A stretch of 64,000 bases of DNA from Nitrospirillum sp034427435. GTDB taxonomy: Bacteria; Pseudomonadota; Alphaproteobacteria; Azospirillales; Azospirillaceae. The stretch lies in contig NZ_JAXQNP010000004.1 of the NCBI RefSeq assembly GCF_034427435.1, positions 1,239,957-1,303,956 on the forward strand, read 5' to 3'. How positions within the stretch are numbered: the stretch's first letter is position 1; each line of letters begins with the position of its first letter. A program made the position numbers and the translations under genes. The notes under the pieces are model-generated. The model was not told where the DNA came from and did not search any database. It worked only from the letters and a program-made list of their open reading frames with translations. Below, piece by piece: positions 8,662-17,662 of the stretch.

Positions 8662-10104
8662 CTATGACCCGGGTGATGCCAGGGCCATCTCGCTCCGACA
8701 ATTCCAAGCCAGCCACGCGCGCGCATACTGCGCCAGGACGGCCAGAGATAGTGCTATTGATAGGGCACAAAACACATTCGATGGAAAGAGGTAGCGAGCG
8801 TCGGCCGCAGGCGCCACGAAGTAAAGAAAAGACAGGAAGCCCGCGTTGCCCAGGTTGATCGCCAGCAAGAGGTCGAGCCGCCATTTGTTCAGATGCATCG
8901 CAGCGACGGCCAGGGCCATACTGAGAATGTATAGGATGTAAGGGCGGCGGACAGGGTCGCTGGACCAGTGTAGAATTTTTTGAACCAGCGCGTTGGTCCT
9001 ATCGGGCCGGGACAGCTTTAGGCCATAGATATTTTCGTCAATGCCGTCATGGGTGGGGTAATGCACGACAGCAGTGCCTAGACCCAGTTGTTGCCGGAGG
9101 ACGCGGGTGCGGGTCTTGAGATAGCACGCGGTATGCCCAACCAACAGCTCGCGCCAGCGGGTTTCGATGGCGGGCGCGTATTGAGCGATGTTGGGCGGCA
9201 TATGGGCACGCCAGACCGGGTTCTTGAGAGTGAGGTTGGCGTGACGGGGGTCGTAAAGCGTCTTGAGGTCCGCCGCTGAAAACCGTGGTTCGGCTTCCAC
9301 GCCTTCCGGCAGCAGATTTTCCCCCTCGCAGGCTGAGATGCCGACGATGTCCCACAGCTTGATGGCCGCCACCGCCTTTTCGACGGGAGGCAAGCGCTGG
9401 AAGTCGGGAAGGCGCCAAAGGGTGCTGCCGTAGGCGATGGACATCGCCAGCACACCCCCGAGGACGGCTCCCATCCTTCTGCGCATCGTCGTTCCCGGAC
9501 CGGCTGGGTTCAGGACCACCAGGGCCATGAAGGGCAAGACAATCGGCAAGGCGTTGTAGCGCAACGAAATGACGATGGTCAGGCAAAGAAAAAGATAGAC
9601 CATCCGGGTTGCGGAGAACCTCTCCAGACAGGAGATCCATATGCAGATGGCCACCAGAGAGAATGTCGCGACCGGGACATCCTTCCATAATACGATGATG
9701 CTCCCCAGCATTGTCGGGAACACCAGGAAGGCTGCGGCGAACACGAGCATGAGACCGGTGGCCAAAGCAGCGCCTTTGGCGGCGCGATAGATGATCAGGT
9801 TCGCGGAGAAGAACAGGCCAAAGCTTTGAATGACCAGCAAGCCGCCGGGCCCGCCAGAAAGTAAACGCGAGAGATAAAATAAATAATCGTGCATGGGTGG
9901 GGAAATGGCCGTATCTATGCCGTCAATCGATTGCCGATAGGCCAGGAGGCTGTCGAACGACATCAGGCCCGGCCAAACGGTCTGGCAGATCAGGATGGTC
10001 CATGCCAGAGCCAGGGTAAGGCTTAGGGCGATCCCAAGTCTGTCCCACCCCGGTGCCCGGATGCTGGCATCAAGGGGCCCGGATGTTTTATGTAACATCG
10101 GCAT
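8662..10104 (-). CDS. Polytopic inner-membrane protein, possible GT-C type glycosyltransferase
   Basis: About 480 residues with around ten hydrophobic helices: an N-terminal one (IALSLTLALAWTILICQTVW), a cluster over residues about 90-230, and a C-terminal pair ending AYFLPS-like with SIALSLAVLAQYARAWLAW. A large hydrophilic loop of about 150 residues lies between them. An early acidic/His loop (SFDSLLAYRQ, PPMHDYLFY) after the first helix matches the arrangement in GT-C glycosyltransferases using lipid-linked sugars, but no family could be assigned. It is last in a leftward four-gene operon. An in-frame ATG at 10179 would overlap the previous gene by 26 bases. The start at 10104 is equally plausible and is used here. 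Confidence 0.65.
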   Translation of the reverse strand: MPMLHKTSGPLDASIRAPGWDRLGIALSLTLALAWTILICQTVWPGLMSFDSLLAYRQSIDGIDTAISPPMHDYLFYLSRLLSGGPGGLLVIQSFGLFFSANLIIYRAAKGAALATGLMLVFAAAFLVFPTMLGSIIVLWKDVPVATFSLVAICIWISCLERFSATRMVYLFLCLTIVISLRYNALPIVLPFMALVVLNPAGPGTTMRRRMGAVLGGVLAMSIAYGSTLWRLPDFQRLPPVEKAVAAIKLWDIVGISACEGENLLPEGVEAEPRFSAADLKTLYDPRHANLTLKNPVWRAHMPPNIAQYAPAIETRWRELLVGHTACYLKTRTRVLRQQLGLGTAVVHYPTHDGIDENIYGLKLSRPDRTNALVQKILHWSSDPVRRPYILYILSMALAVAAMHLNKWRLDLLLAINLGNAGFLSFLYFVAPAADARYLFPSNVFCALSIALSLAVLAQYARAWLAWNCRSEMALASPGS

Positions 10105-10153
10105 GGTCACTTTCGGATTGCGATTGGTGGTGCGGGCGATCCAGTGCTGGCGG

Positions 10154-11614
10154 TCATGCGCTTTTCGAGCGTGCCGCATACAATCGCTTCAGGCCCCGGA
10201 TGTCGCCCCGGGCCAGGCGTCCAAGGATCCGCAGCGGCAGGGTCAGGCGCCATGATCTCGAGCGGTACATCCCGTTGACCTGCTCAATGAGGGCCTGGGC
10301 CTGTCGTGTCAAATCCTGGTTCTGGGACACCAGGATGGCGTTGATCTCGTTGAGAATGGAAAGGTCGTTCGAGGCCCGCTGCTTTTCTTCAGCCAGGGCC
10401 TGCTCCGCCGCACGCTTTTGAAACCATATTGTTTCGAGATCCGCGGCCAACGCCTGCGCGCGCGTGCGCTCGTCCGCCAGAACGATCTGGCTTGCGCGCC
10501 GTTCACTTAAGGCGGCTTCCAGACGGTAGGTCAACGCGTTGGCGCGGGCGCGTTCGTCGGCCAGGACGATCTGACTCGCGCGCCGCTCGCTTCCGGCAGC
10601 GTCCAGAAGGGCCGCAAGTTTCGCGCTTTTTTCCGTTTCCGCTGCCAGTTGCTCCGTCAGCGCTTGGATTTGGTCATGCGCGGTGGTCGATGCGGCATTG
10701 TCCGGCGGACGCTTGGCCGCGCCGGCGACAAGGTAATCATCGAAGGTTTCGTCTCTCAGGGTGCGGCCGGCCAGGGCGACCATTTCCTCATGGGAATGCC
10801 CAGCCAATTCCGCTGGGGCCTGGCGGGGCGTCAGCCATAGCGCGTGGCGCAACTCCTCCTGGCTACCGATGCGCTTCAGCACGCAGCCCTTTGCCCTCAG
10901 TTGAGAGTTCATCAGGGGTGGCCGGCCGCGCGCCGCCCAGAGGCCGGCCTTGTACCCCAGATGAAAGTCCGTATCGCCCACGCGGTTGAAATTGTTCCGG
11001 GCCGCGGCCGGGAATGCGAAATAATGGACGTCCAGGCCATTATCGAGCAGCACCTGCAACAGATCCAGGGTGGCGGGCGTCTCCTGGCAATCAAGCCAAA
11101 ATACGCCGGGACAATTCCGCAGAAAGGCTTGGTCCTCCTGCAAAATCGCCAATTCCGAGCCACCAGTCGAAATCTTGATCAGGTCAAAGGGGCCGTACCC
11201 GCGTCTCAGCGCTTCCAGCGTCAGATGCAGGGTCGAGGTGGGCATGGTCTGTCTGCCACCATCCGCCGCTCGGGAATCCGCGGTCGCGGGCCCGACGGTG
11301 GCGTTTACCGTCGTGGCATCGCCGACCGACAGGGGCTTGTTCACTTGAACATTGTGTCGCAGCAGCGGGTACAGTGCCGGGCTCGCTTCCACACAGCATA
11401 GGCTGTGAAGCTGCCGCAATAACGTCAGCCCCAGGCCGAACGTCCCCATGGCGGCGCCGACGTCGGCGATGCGGGCGCCGTCGGTCAAATTCTCGGCGAT
11501 GAACTGCGCCTCGCAGAACGACCATTCCCCGTACTTCTTGAGGAAGCGGCTGACCAGGTCATTTTCCAGGTCCATGACCTGCAGACGGCCATATCGCGTG
11601 ATTATTTCCTGCAC
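10154..11614 (-). CDS. FkbM-family methyltransferase with a coiled-coil C-terminal tail
   Basis: 486 residues, GTG start. Residues about 40-230 resemble FkbM SAM-dependent methyltransferases: the SAM loop IADVGAAMGTFGLGLTL, the acidic strand end CCVEASPALYPLL, and the later FDLIKISTGGSELAIL block, typical of FkbM's LIKIDVEG motif but with IS in place of ID. Residues about 310-450 are a long charged coiled coil containing a 28-residue tandem duplication (SERRASQIVLADER twice). The end reads MYRSRSWRLTLPLRILGRL, a tail common on large polysaccharide-modifying proteins. The role is probably methylation of a glycan in the operon product. The altered acidic residue in the third motif deserves caution about activity. 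Confidence 0.78.
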   Translation of the reverse strand: MQEIITRYGRLQVMDLENDLVSRFLKKYGEWSFCEAQFIAENLTDGARIADVGAAMGTFGLGLTLLRQLHSLCCVEASPALYPLLRHNVQVNKPLSVGDATTVNATVGPATADSRAADGGRQTMPTSTLHLTLEALRRGYGPFDLIKISTGGSELAILQEDQAFLRNCPGVFWLDCQETPATLDLLQVLLDNGLDVHYFAFPAAARNNFNRVGDTDFHLGYKAGLWAARGRPPLMNSQLRAKGCVLKRIGSQEELRHALWLTPRQAPAELAGHSHEEMVALAGRTLRDETFDDYLVAGAAKRPPDNAASTTAHDQIQALTEQLAAETEKSAKLAALLDAAGSERRASQIVLADERARANALTYRLEAALSERRASQIVLADERTRAQALAADLETIWFQKRAAEQALAEEKQRASNDLSILNEINAILVSQNQDLTRQAQALIEQVNGMYRSRSWRLTLPLRILGRLARGDIRGLKRLYAARSKSA

Positions 11615-11666
11615 GGCCCGTACTCCGACATCAAAACATTTTCGATACTTATGCCGCTCGACCTCA

Positions 11667-12695
11667 TCAAATCCCTTCCGCCCCGCACCAGGCCTGGAAG
11701 CCCTGGACGCCCGGCGTCCAGGGATCCTTGAAATGGGTGCGGACGTCCACTCGGTCCCGCCATGCCAGGCGATGGGACCGTGGGATGGGGGTGCCGTCGG
11801 AATAGGTGCCGTACGCCCACCACCTTTCCGGAATTCCCTGGATCGCGTGGGCTTTCAGCCGCTGGCGATACCAGCGCAGCAGTTCGAAAACCTCCGTATC
11901 GCCATAGGCGTAGCGGGCGAGCATGGCCTCGCCGACACTGTTGACCTTGGTGAAATGGAAAAAGCGCAAAGGCTCGCCCCCCGCGCGGATCACGCCATCG
12001 GCATCGATGGTGATTGGTCGGCTGCCAAGGTTCCATGAGGCGACGTTGTAACCGGGGTCATGCAAAACCCCCACGTCCCGGAACAGCGCCGGAACCAGGT
12101 CGCACCAGCGCTGGTCCGTGAACAGACCATTGGCAACGTCGTCCCGGCAGAATTGCAGCAGGCGGTCGCGCCACCACGCCGCGAACCGCTTGCCTTCGCC
12201 GCAGGATCGAACCGCGACGAAGCCCAGATTGTAGACACCGTGCTTCAGGGAACCGATTTCATTGTCCAGGATGCCGCCCAGAGTGGTTTCCGGCGTCGTG
12301 ACATGCGGGGTCAGGATCACCGAATGCCGCTCCAACATGGCCGTGACGTGGGCCAGCGGCGCGAACACGGCGATGTCGGGGTCAAGATAGACGACGGCGT
12401 CGGCCCCATCGTTCAGAAGCTTGTGCATCATGGGGCCTTTGACCGCGGTGCAAAGCTCCACGACATCGTGGGTGAAGGCCCAACTGCGATAGTCCCCGAT
12501 CTCCAGATCCCGGCTGTTGATGACATGGTCGAATCCCGACGCCGCCAGATCCAGACGGAATCCCGGCGGCGGGTCGTCCGACAGCAGCAGCCAGAGCGTC
12601 CAGTTCGGATGATGGCGACGGACGGTTTCCGCCAGGACGCCAGCCCGATCCAGATAGCTGCAGGAAACGCTGGTGAAACAATGAATTCCAGGCAT
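11667..12695 (-). CDS. GT8-like glycosyltransferase
   Basis: The 342-residue protein is a stand-alone relative of the first half of the 6493-8520 protein. Shared blocks include the start PGIHCFTSVSCSYLDRAGVL, the DXD-type metal site VVYLDPDIAVF (about residues 95-105), GSLKHGVYNLGFVAVRS, LFTDQRWCDLVPA and the C-terminal RFFHFTKVNSVGEAML. It lacks the sulfotransferase half. The ATG lies 10 bases after the end of the upstream glycosyltransferase and the next gene starts 52 bases later, so the genes form one operon. Donor and acceptor sugars cannot be read from sequence. Confidence 0.8.
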   Translation of the reverse strand: MPGIHCFTSVSCSYLDRAGVLAETVRRHHPNWTLWLLLSDDPPPGFRLDLAASGFDHVINSRDLEIGDYRSWAFTHDVVELCTAVKGPMMHKLLNDGADAVVYLDPDIAVFAPLAHVTAMLERHSVILTPHVTTPETTLGGILDNEIGSLKHGVYNLGFVAVRSCGEGKRFAAWWRDRLLQFCRDDVANGLFTDQRWCDLVPALFRDVGVLHDPGYNVASWNLGSRPITIDADGVIRAGGEPLRFFHFTKVNSVGEAMLARYAYGDTEVFELLRWYRQRLKAHAIQGIPERWWAYGTYSDGTPIPRSHRLAWRDRVDVRTHFKDPWTPGVQGFQAWCGAEGI

Positions 12696-12704
12696 CGCCG
12701 TTCT

Positions 12705-14077
12705 TTACAGTAAAATGCTTCCGGTGCCGCAATTGAGTGTGAGCCGACCTCGACGCCGATCCGCTTGTGTCACCAAGTCCAGCACGCGGCCCTCGACGAA
12801 CATGGCCTGCAGCTCGACTTCCGTTTCCACGGCGACGCCTCGGCCGGGTCCCAGGGCGGAGATCAGCGGCCACACATTTCCCGCGGCCTTGCGGGCGATC
12901 ACGAAAGCGCCGCCGGCAGCGGCCTCGATCGCCGTGAAGCTGAAGCTTTCGTAAAACAGCGACCAGTTGATCACGACATCCAGGTTCGCCTTGCCGACCG
13001 CCTCCACCATGGCTTGGCGGTTGGCGCGGCTCACCTCCGCGTGGACATGGGTGACGTTGGGCGCGGCCAGGTCGCGGGTGCCCAATTGGAAGAAGGCATA
13101 TCGGCTGTCGCCCCGATGCCAGGCGGCCAGGGCCGCGAACACGGTCCAGCCTTTGCCATGCAGATCGCCACCCAGGAAGCCAACCCTGAGCGGCCCCCCC
13201 TCAGGACGGGGCGGGGCGTAAGGGCCAAAGTCGACGCCGCAAGGGGGAAGGACCATCGACGGACCGGAAAAGCCCATGCGCTGCCGCCATAAGTGAAGAA
13301 TGGTGTCCGATGGCGCCAATACGGTCGGCTGCGTCGTCTTCAGGAATGCCTGTATCCGGGCGACATGCGCAGGCCGTTCCTCTCCCGCGACACAGATGTC
13401 GCACGCGCCGGAATTAAGTGGGGGGCTTTGCAAAAGACGGCATCGTTGCGGAGAAGGTGGATACTGGGGCACAGGGCAAAAAGATCATGCGCCCAGAAGA
13501 ATGTCTGGGCCCCGGGGCACGCGGCGATCGCTTCCGCGATCAACTCGGGCGCATGTCCCAGCAGATGATGGATGATGAAGGCGATGGCGCCGTTCCGTTG
13601 TCCCAACGACGTCAGCGCCGTGATGACGTCGGCCATGGTGACGACGCCGACCTTGCGGCCGTTCAACGAGGCCAGCAGCCGCATATCGACCGCAATGGAG
13701 ACATCGGACAACAGGGGCAAGGGCTGGACGGGACAGAAATGCAGATAGGCCCAGCCGCCGGCCCGAAGCGCCGCTTCCTCATCATTGATGCAGTTTTGGG
13801 CGCCACCGCAGGTGGTTAGATAATGATCATGGCTGAACGCGACGGCCCAGCCCGTGCTAGTGCCAACGCCTGCGTCTTCCAGCGCGCCCATGAACTCCGC
13901 CGCGTGCATGGGGAGGGCATCGGAAATGGGCCGCCAATGACCGGCGCGTTCCCGCGGGGACAGCGCACCGCCGATGATGGCCCGCACCCCTTCGCCCCGT
14001 TCGCGACACATGAAACCATCCAGCGCCACGGGATTGTCGCTTCCGTCTGAAAGTTGACTGCTGATGTAGGTCCCCAA
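12705..14077 (-). CDS. Glycosyltransferase (GT4-like), one frameshift in a C6 run
   Basis: Paralogue of the 4281-6489 gene and first gene of the leftward operon. The upstream part carries FFWAHDLFALCPSIHLLRNDAVFC. The downstream part carries SGACDICVAGEERPAH, VGFLGGDLHGKGW and the donor-site-like block YESFSFTAIEAAAGGAFVI. The frame is broken at the run of six G (plus strand 13420-13425). One more base joins the two parts as APPLNSGACDICV, matching the paralogue's GAPPPDSLACGVC. The corrected length is about 457 residues. The first frame opens with TTG at 14077, but ATG at 14011 is an alternative start. The gene is probably functional if the break is an assembly error. Confidence 0.72.
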
Positions 14078-14596
14078 AGAAGCCCCGTGCGCCTGCGTTT
14101 ATAAAATTCCCCGAATTCCTAATTTAGGATAAATCTCAAAGAAAGGGCAATAGACAGATGTTCATCGATATTACCTCTAATTAAATTTGACGAATTGTGA
14201 CGAGTTGCGACGATTACGCTGACTAGGTATATGTCAAGTCATTGACGGTAAAAGCCCAGCGTCGATTCCGGCCTGCACTCCTGGGCGCGCGTGGGTGAAT
14301 CTCCGCAGCGGACACCACGTGCTGGTCGTTGGATGGCGCCGCTCGCGAACCGAGCCATCTCTGATTGCGACCGCTTTGCTCTTAAATTCACCGAAACCGA
14401 ACGCCGAACAGACGCATCCCCTAATGCTGCGCAGTGTGGTCATTGATGTCAATGTATTCACAGGGTTATTTTTGCCCGCAGGTGCATGTGTCTGTTGAAA
14501 TTTGATCGTTCCTCCCTGTATTTAGATTCAAACAATGCTTTCATTGGCAATATTGTTAATATGTTCATTGATCGGATAATAAATCGAGGGGGAGTT
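14078..14596. other. Intergenic region upstream of bcsZ
   Basis: No gene is supported. The region is AT-richer than its surroundings and contains three tandem imperfect 10-mers (TGACGAATTG, TGACGAGTTG, CGACGATTAC) at 14188-14217. The two flanking genes diverge from here, so it must hold two promoters. I could not define -35/-10 boxes with confidence. Confidence 0.6.
14188..14217. repeat. Three tandem 10-bp imperfect repeats
   Basis: TGACGAATTG, TGACGAGTTG and CGACGATTAC lie head to tail in a divergent promoter region. One helical turn per repeat is the spacing expected of an operator for a protein binding on one face of the DNA. No protein can be named. Confidence 0.5.
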
Positions 14597-15619
14597 GTGT
14601 TAAGTCGGAGGGGGATTGTCGCGGGTTTGGCGGGCATCGCCGCCGTTTATCCTGTCTGGGCCATGGATGAGCCCTTTGGCGCCGCCTGGACAGCCTATCG
14701 CCGCCGCTTCGTTCGTGCCACGGGCCGCGTCGTCGATACGGGCAATCATGGGATCAGTCATTCCGAAGGGCAGGGCACCGGCCTTCTGTTCGCGCTGGCC
14801 GCGGATGACCGCGACAGCTTCGCCGCGATTTGGGAATGGACCCGGGCCAACCTGCGGCGCGACGATGGCCTGTTGGCATGGCGATGGCTGCCTAATGTTT
14901 CCGTGCCGGTGCCCGATCGCAATAATGCCACGGACGGCGACCTTTTGACCGCTTGGGCCCTGGCACGCGCCGCGCGCCGATGGACGTCGCCGGATTACCG
15001 GGAGGCCGCGCTGCATATGGCGGCGGCGATCCGGGAAAAGCTGTTGGTGGCGGGTGGACGCGCGGCCGCGCCGCTTTTGCTGCCGGGCATCCAGGGCTTC
15101 CAGCATGAGGACGGGCTGACGCTTAATCTTTCTTACTACGTTTTCCCAGCCTTCCAGGAGTTGGCGGCGCTGGAGCGGATGGCGGCGGTACCGGGCGCGG
15201 ACCAGACCTGGCAGGCCGTCGCCAGCGGCGGGCTGGACCTGATCCGTGGCGCACGGTTCGGCGCGCATTCCCTGCCACCGGATTGGCTCCGCCGGCGTCA
15301 GGACGGGGAACTGGCCCCCGATCCCCGATTTCCACCCAGGTTTGGATATGATGCCGTACGGATCCCCCTTTATCTGGCGCTGGCCGGCCTTTTGACCCCC
15401 GACTTGGCCGCGCCCTTCCGGGCCCTGTGGCTGAACGCGCCGCCCCCTGGCTGGGTGGATTTGGTGACCGGCGCCGTGGCGCCTTATACCGAACATGGCG
15501 GATACTTGTCTGTCGCGAAACTTATTGTTGCTGGCGCCGCGCCGGCGAGGGAATTGACCGCGGAAGATGACTACTTTTCCGCCAGCCTGACGCTACTGGC
15601 GCAACTTCCGTTAGGGTGA
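14597..15619 (+). CDS. bcsZ: Glycosyl hydrolase family 8 endoglucanase BcsZ
   Basis: 340 residues from a GTG start preceded by GAGGGGGAG. An upstream in-frame ATG at 14486 gives an AT-rich extension without signal-peptide character and is rejected. The N-terminus SRRGIVAGLAGIAAVYPVWA looks like a secretion signal with a twin-arginine-like pair. GH8 signatures follow: SEGQGTGLLFALAA (catalytic Glu, about residue 53) and DRNNATDGDLLTAWALARA (catalytic/general-base Asp region, about 115). It should trim beta-1,4-glucan in the periplasm and help extrusion of cellulose. It precedes the bcs operon on the same strand but is separated by 800 bases, so it may have its own promoter. Confidence 0.88.
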   Translation: MLSRRGIVAGLAGIAAVYPVWAMDEPFGAAWTAYRRRFVRATGRVVDTGNHGISHSEGQGTGLLFALAADDRDSFAAIWEWTRANLRRDDGLLAWRWLPNVSVPVPDRNNATDGDLLTAWALARAARRWTSPDYREAALHMAAAIREKLLVAGGRAAAPLLLPGIQGFQHEDGLTLNLSYYVFPAFQELAALERMAAVPGADQTWQAVASGGLDLIRGARFGAHSLPPDWLRRRQDGELAPDPRFPPRFGYDAVRIPLYLALAGLLTPDLAAPFRALWLNAPPPGWVDLVTGAVAPYTEHGGYLSVAKLIVAGAAPARELTAEDDYFSASLTLLAQLPLG

Positions 15620-15787
15620 CGCGGTGCGCGCCAGCGCGCGGTGACCATCCTGATTGCGGGCCTGCGCCGCCAGTTGGTGGCAAGGCTTGTCCTGGAAGGA
15701 AAGTAATGTCTGGCTTAACGCGCGGTCGGTGCTCTGGCGCCCTTGCCCGTGCTTGTCCGCTTTCCCCGCTGCCCACAAAGCTATGAC

Positions 15788-15832
15788 TGTCCGACGTGTC
15801 CCGTGTGTCCGACGTGTCCGACATGTCCGGGG
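15788..15832. repeat. Five tandem 9-bp TGTCC repeats
   Basis: TGTCCGACG, TGTCCCGTG, TGTCCGACG, TGTCCGACA and TGTCCGGGG follow each other without gaps. They end 57 bases before a sigma-54-like promoter. The array could be an activator-binding site, or simple slippage. The Cys-Pro-Thr-rich peptide it would encode has no support as a gene. Confidence 0.7.
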
Positions 15833-15889
15833 CCGGCCGAGAATGGCGGGGTTCGGGCGCTATCCCGTCAAATTAACACGGAATTCACT

Positions 15890-15905
15890 TGGCATGGTCC
15901 GTGCA
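15890..15905 (+). promoter_or_regulatory. Candidate sigma-54 promoter
   Basis: TGGCATGGTCCGTGCA has GG and GC dinucleotides exactly 10 bases apart, as in -24/-12 promoters (consensus TGGCAC-N5-TTGCA, two mismatches). It reads toward the bcs operon, whose first supported gene starts about 515 bases downstream. Confidence 0.45.
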
Positions 15906-16419
15906 CTAGCATTGCGTTGCCGGGGGAGGCTCGAGCTGTTGAGGGGGGGTGATTTTATGTCGCATGTTTTAATCCCGGGATTTTTCTGGAGTAATGCAAC
16001 TTAATGCTTATCGCATAAATATAAACTCATGATATTTTTAAATATGACAGTATATAAGATCATATTATTCGGGTATTTAGCCGTGGACCCGCATTTATTC
16101 TTAAAATATCATGGCGCAAATAACCAATTTATTGATGAACAGATATTTTTTTATGGATTAACCATAATTTTATATAAGTGCTACGAAATTTTAATATCAT
16201 TTTCTTCTGCATCGAGATTTTTTCGTGCCAATTTTCCAACTATCTATACGGAAGGATACGTCTGGAAGGCTTAGGAATCCTTTTGACGTGACGGCCCTTA
16301 AGTTTTAGATAGGCATCAACTATGAAAGCGATCAGTCACGATTGTAAGAATTTGTCATTATTCGACAGATTCTATCAAGCTTGCGTATTCGCCTCTCAAA
16401 AAATGAATGGCGGTTGAAA

Positions 16420-16764
16420 ATGAAGGACGACATCAGGAGCCTTTTGGTTAATTCTGGTATGCCAGATTTTCCATATCGCGAATTTCAGGAAAATGACCCA
16501 ATCAGTGTACTTGGGGCGGCCGCAAGCAATAATAGAAATGCCGGCGGTGTTGGTATCGGTGTTGCCGAAGATGCGACTATTTCTCGCGGTGACTACGTGC
16601 CCTTGGGTCTTGCGCCGGAAAGCTTCGCCATCGCGGCCTGGCCCACCGGCCCCTCGACGCAGCGACGGCCTGCCGCCCCGGGCCGGACGTCGATCGCGGA
16701 ACTGTTCCAACGGTTGGCGCAGGCTCCGCAGGATGGTGGTGCACCGGGCCCCCGTTCGCATTGA
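16420..16764 (+). CDS. BcsR/BcsP-like cellulose biosynthesis accessory protein
   Basis: 114 residues from ATG 16420. The first 25 residues, MKDDIRSLLVNSGMPDFPYREF, resemble the short BcsR domain seen at the start of bcs operons (a DI-x-L-x-FG/P-x-Y pattern). The rest is a flexible Ala/Pro/Arg-rich stretch ending with SIAELFQRLAQAP, as in longer proline-rich BcsP proteins. No membrane segment or enzyme motif is present. It lies 82 bases before bcsQ and is probably its operon partner, helping locate or activate the synthase. The name is based on a weak N-terminal match and position. Confidence 0.6.
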   Translation: MKDDIRSLLVNSGMPDFPYREFQENDPISVLGAAASNNRNAGGVGIGVAEDATISRGDYVPLGLAPESFAIAAWPTGPSTQRRPAAPGRTSIAELFQRLAQAPQDGGAPGPRSH

Positions 16765-16846
16765 GGCCTAGTTCCGCCGAGGGAAGCGCCAGCGCCTTGA
16801 TCCCAAGGCGCGCGTCTCGGGCTTCCCTTCCTTTTCGAGGCGATCC

Positions 16847-17662
16847 ATGCCCCTGATTGTTGTGTCCTCCCCCAAGGGAGGGGTCGGGAAGACGACCCTT
16901 GCCGGCAACCTCGCGTTCGCCCTGGCCCAGGCTGGTGAGCAGGTGGTCGCGGTCGATTTCGACCCCCAGAATTCCTTGCGCCTGCATTTCGGCCTGTCCA
17001 TCAACACCCCCGGTTTCGCCCAGGCGCCGTGGACTGCGGCGGGCCGGCCGCAGCTTGCCACCCGCATGGTGATGGGCGTGCGGGTGCTGCCGTTCGGGCA
17101 CGTGCCGAATGTCGAGCTGCCCCGGCTGGAGGCGCGCGTGCTGGCGGGTGAGGGGGCTTTGGCGGCGGAATGCGCCCGGCTGGCGTCCGGCGGCGCGTAT
17201 GTCGTCGTGGACCAGGCCCCGGGCCTGTCGGTCTATCTGGAGGAAATGCGGCGCGTGGCCGATCTGGAGCTGGTGGTGCTTCTGGCCGACGCGGTGTCGC
17301 TGTCGCTGGTGCCCAAGATCGAGTCAGGCCATTTCACCACCGGGCGGCTGCCGTCCACCGTCGCCAAGCGGTATGTCCTGAACCAGGTCGACCCGGCCCG
17401 GCGGCTCAACCACGATGTCGCGTCCGTGTTGGGAACCCTGCTCAAGGATGGGCTGATCGGCTCGATCCATCGCGATGAATGCGTGGCCGAGGCCGCCGCC
17501 GCGCAAAGCCCGATCCTCAGCCGCAAGACCGCCTCCCGCGCCGCTGCCGATATCACCGACCTCGCTTCCAAGGTGCGGGCCCTTTTCCCGCCGCCTGTTG
17601 CCTCCCCTCCCCAACCGGCATCCGGTTTCGGCCGACGCGCCTTGAGATGGTGGACCCGATGA
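16847..17662 (+). CDS. bcsQ: Cellulose biosynthesis protein BcsQ (ParA/MinD-like ATPase)
   Basis: 271 residues. The deviant Walker A SSPKGGVGKTTLAGNLA is at residues 7-23, with both the signature lysine and the P-loop lysine. The switch I aspartate follows in VVAVDFDPQNSLRLHFG, and VVVDQAPGLS takes the place of Walker B. The ParA-type fold in this position marks BcsQ, which in enterobacteria localises the synthase to the cell pole. Its stop overlaps the bcsAB start as ATGA at 17659-17662, indicating translational coupling. Cellular location is inferred. Confidence 0.9.
   Translation: MPLIVVSSPKGGVGKTTLAGNLAFALAQAGEQVVAVDFDPQNSLRLHFGLSINTPGFAQAPWTAAGRPQLATRMVMGVRVLPFGHVPNVELPRLEARVLAGEGALAAECARLASGGAYVVVDQAPGLSVYLEEMRRVADLELVVLLADAVSLSLVPKIESGHFTTGRLPSTVAKRYVLNQVDPARRLNHDVASVLGTLLKDGLIGSIHRDECVAEAAAAQSPILSRKTASRAAADITDLASKVRALFPPPVASPPQPASGFGRRALRWWTR

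Larger units (their letters stand above)
15620..16419. other. Long regulatory-looking intergenic region upstream of the bcs operon
   Basis: It contains five 9-bp tandem repeats (15788-15832), a sigma-54-like promoter (15890-15905) and a strongly AT-rich stretch from about 15990 to 16390. An 81-residue open frame at 16029-16274 lies in the AT-rich part. It has no recognised similarity and no clear ribosome site, so I do not call it a gene. Confidence 0.6.

Noticed and set aside
15788..15832. CRISPR-like array
   Set aside because: Units are only 9 bp with no spacers. No CRISPR array was seen anywhere in the window.
15743..15952. Cys-Pro-Thr-rich 69-residue frame
   Set aside because: The composition comes from the 9-bp tandem repeat; no start signal or relative is known.
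16029..16274. 81-residue hydrophobic frame
   Set aside because: AT-rich DNA gives Phe/Ile/Tyr codons by chance; no ribosome site and no similarity recalled. Kept only as a note in the intergenic entry.
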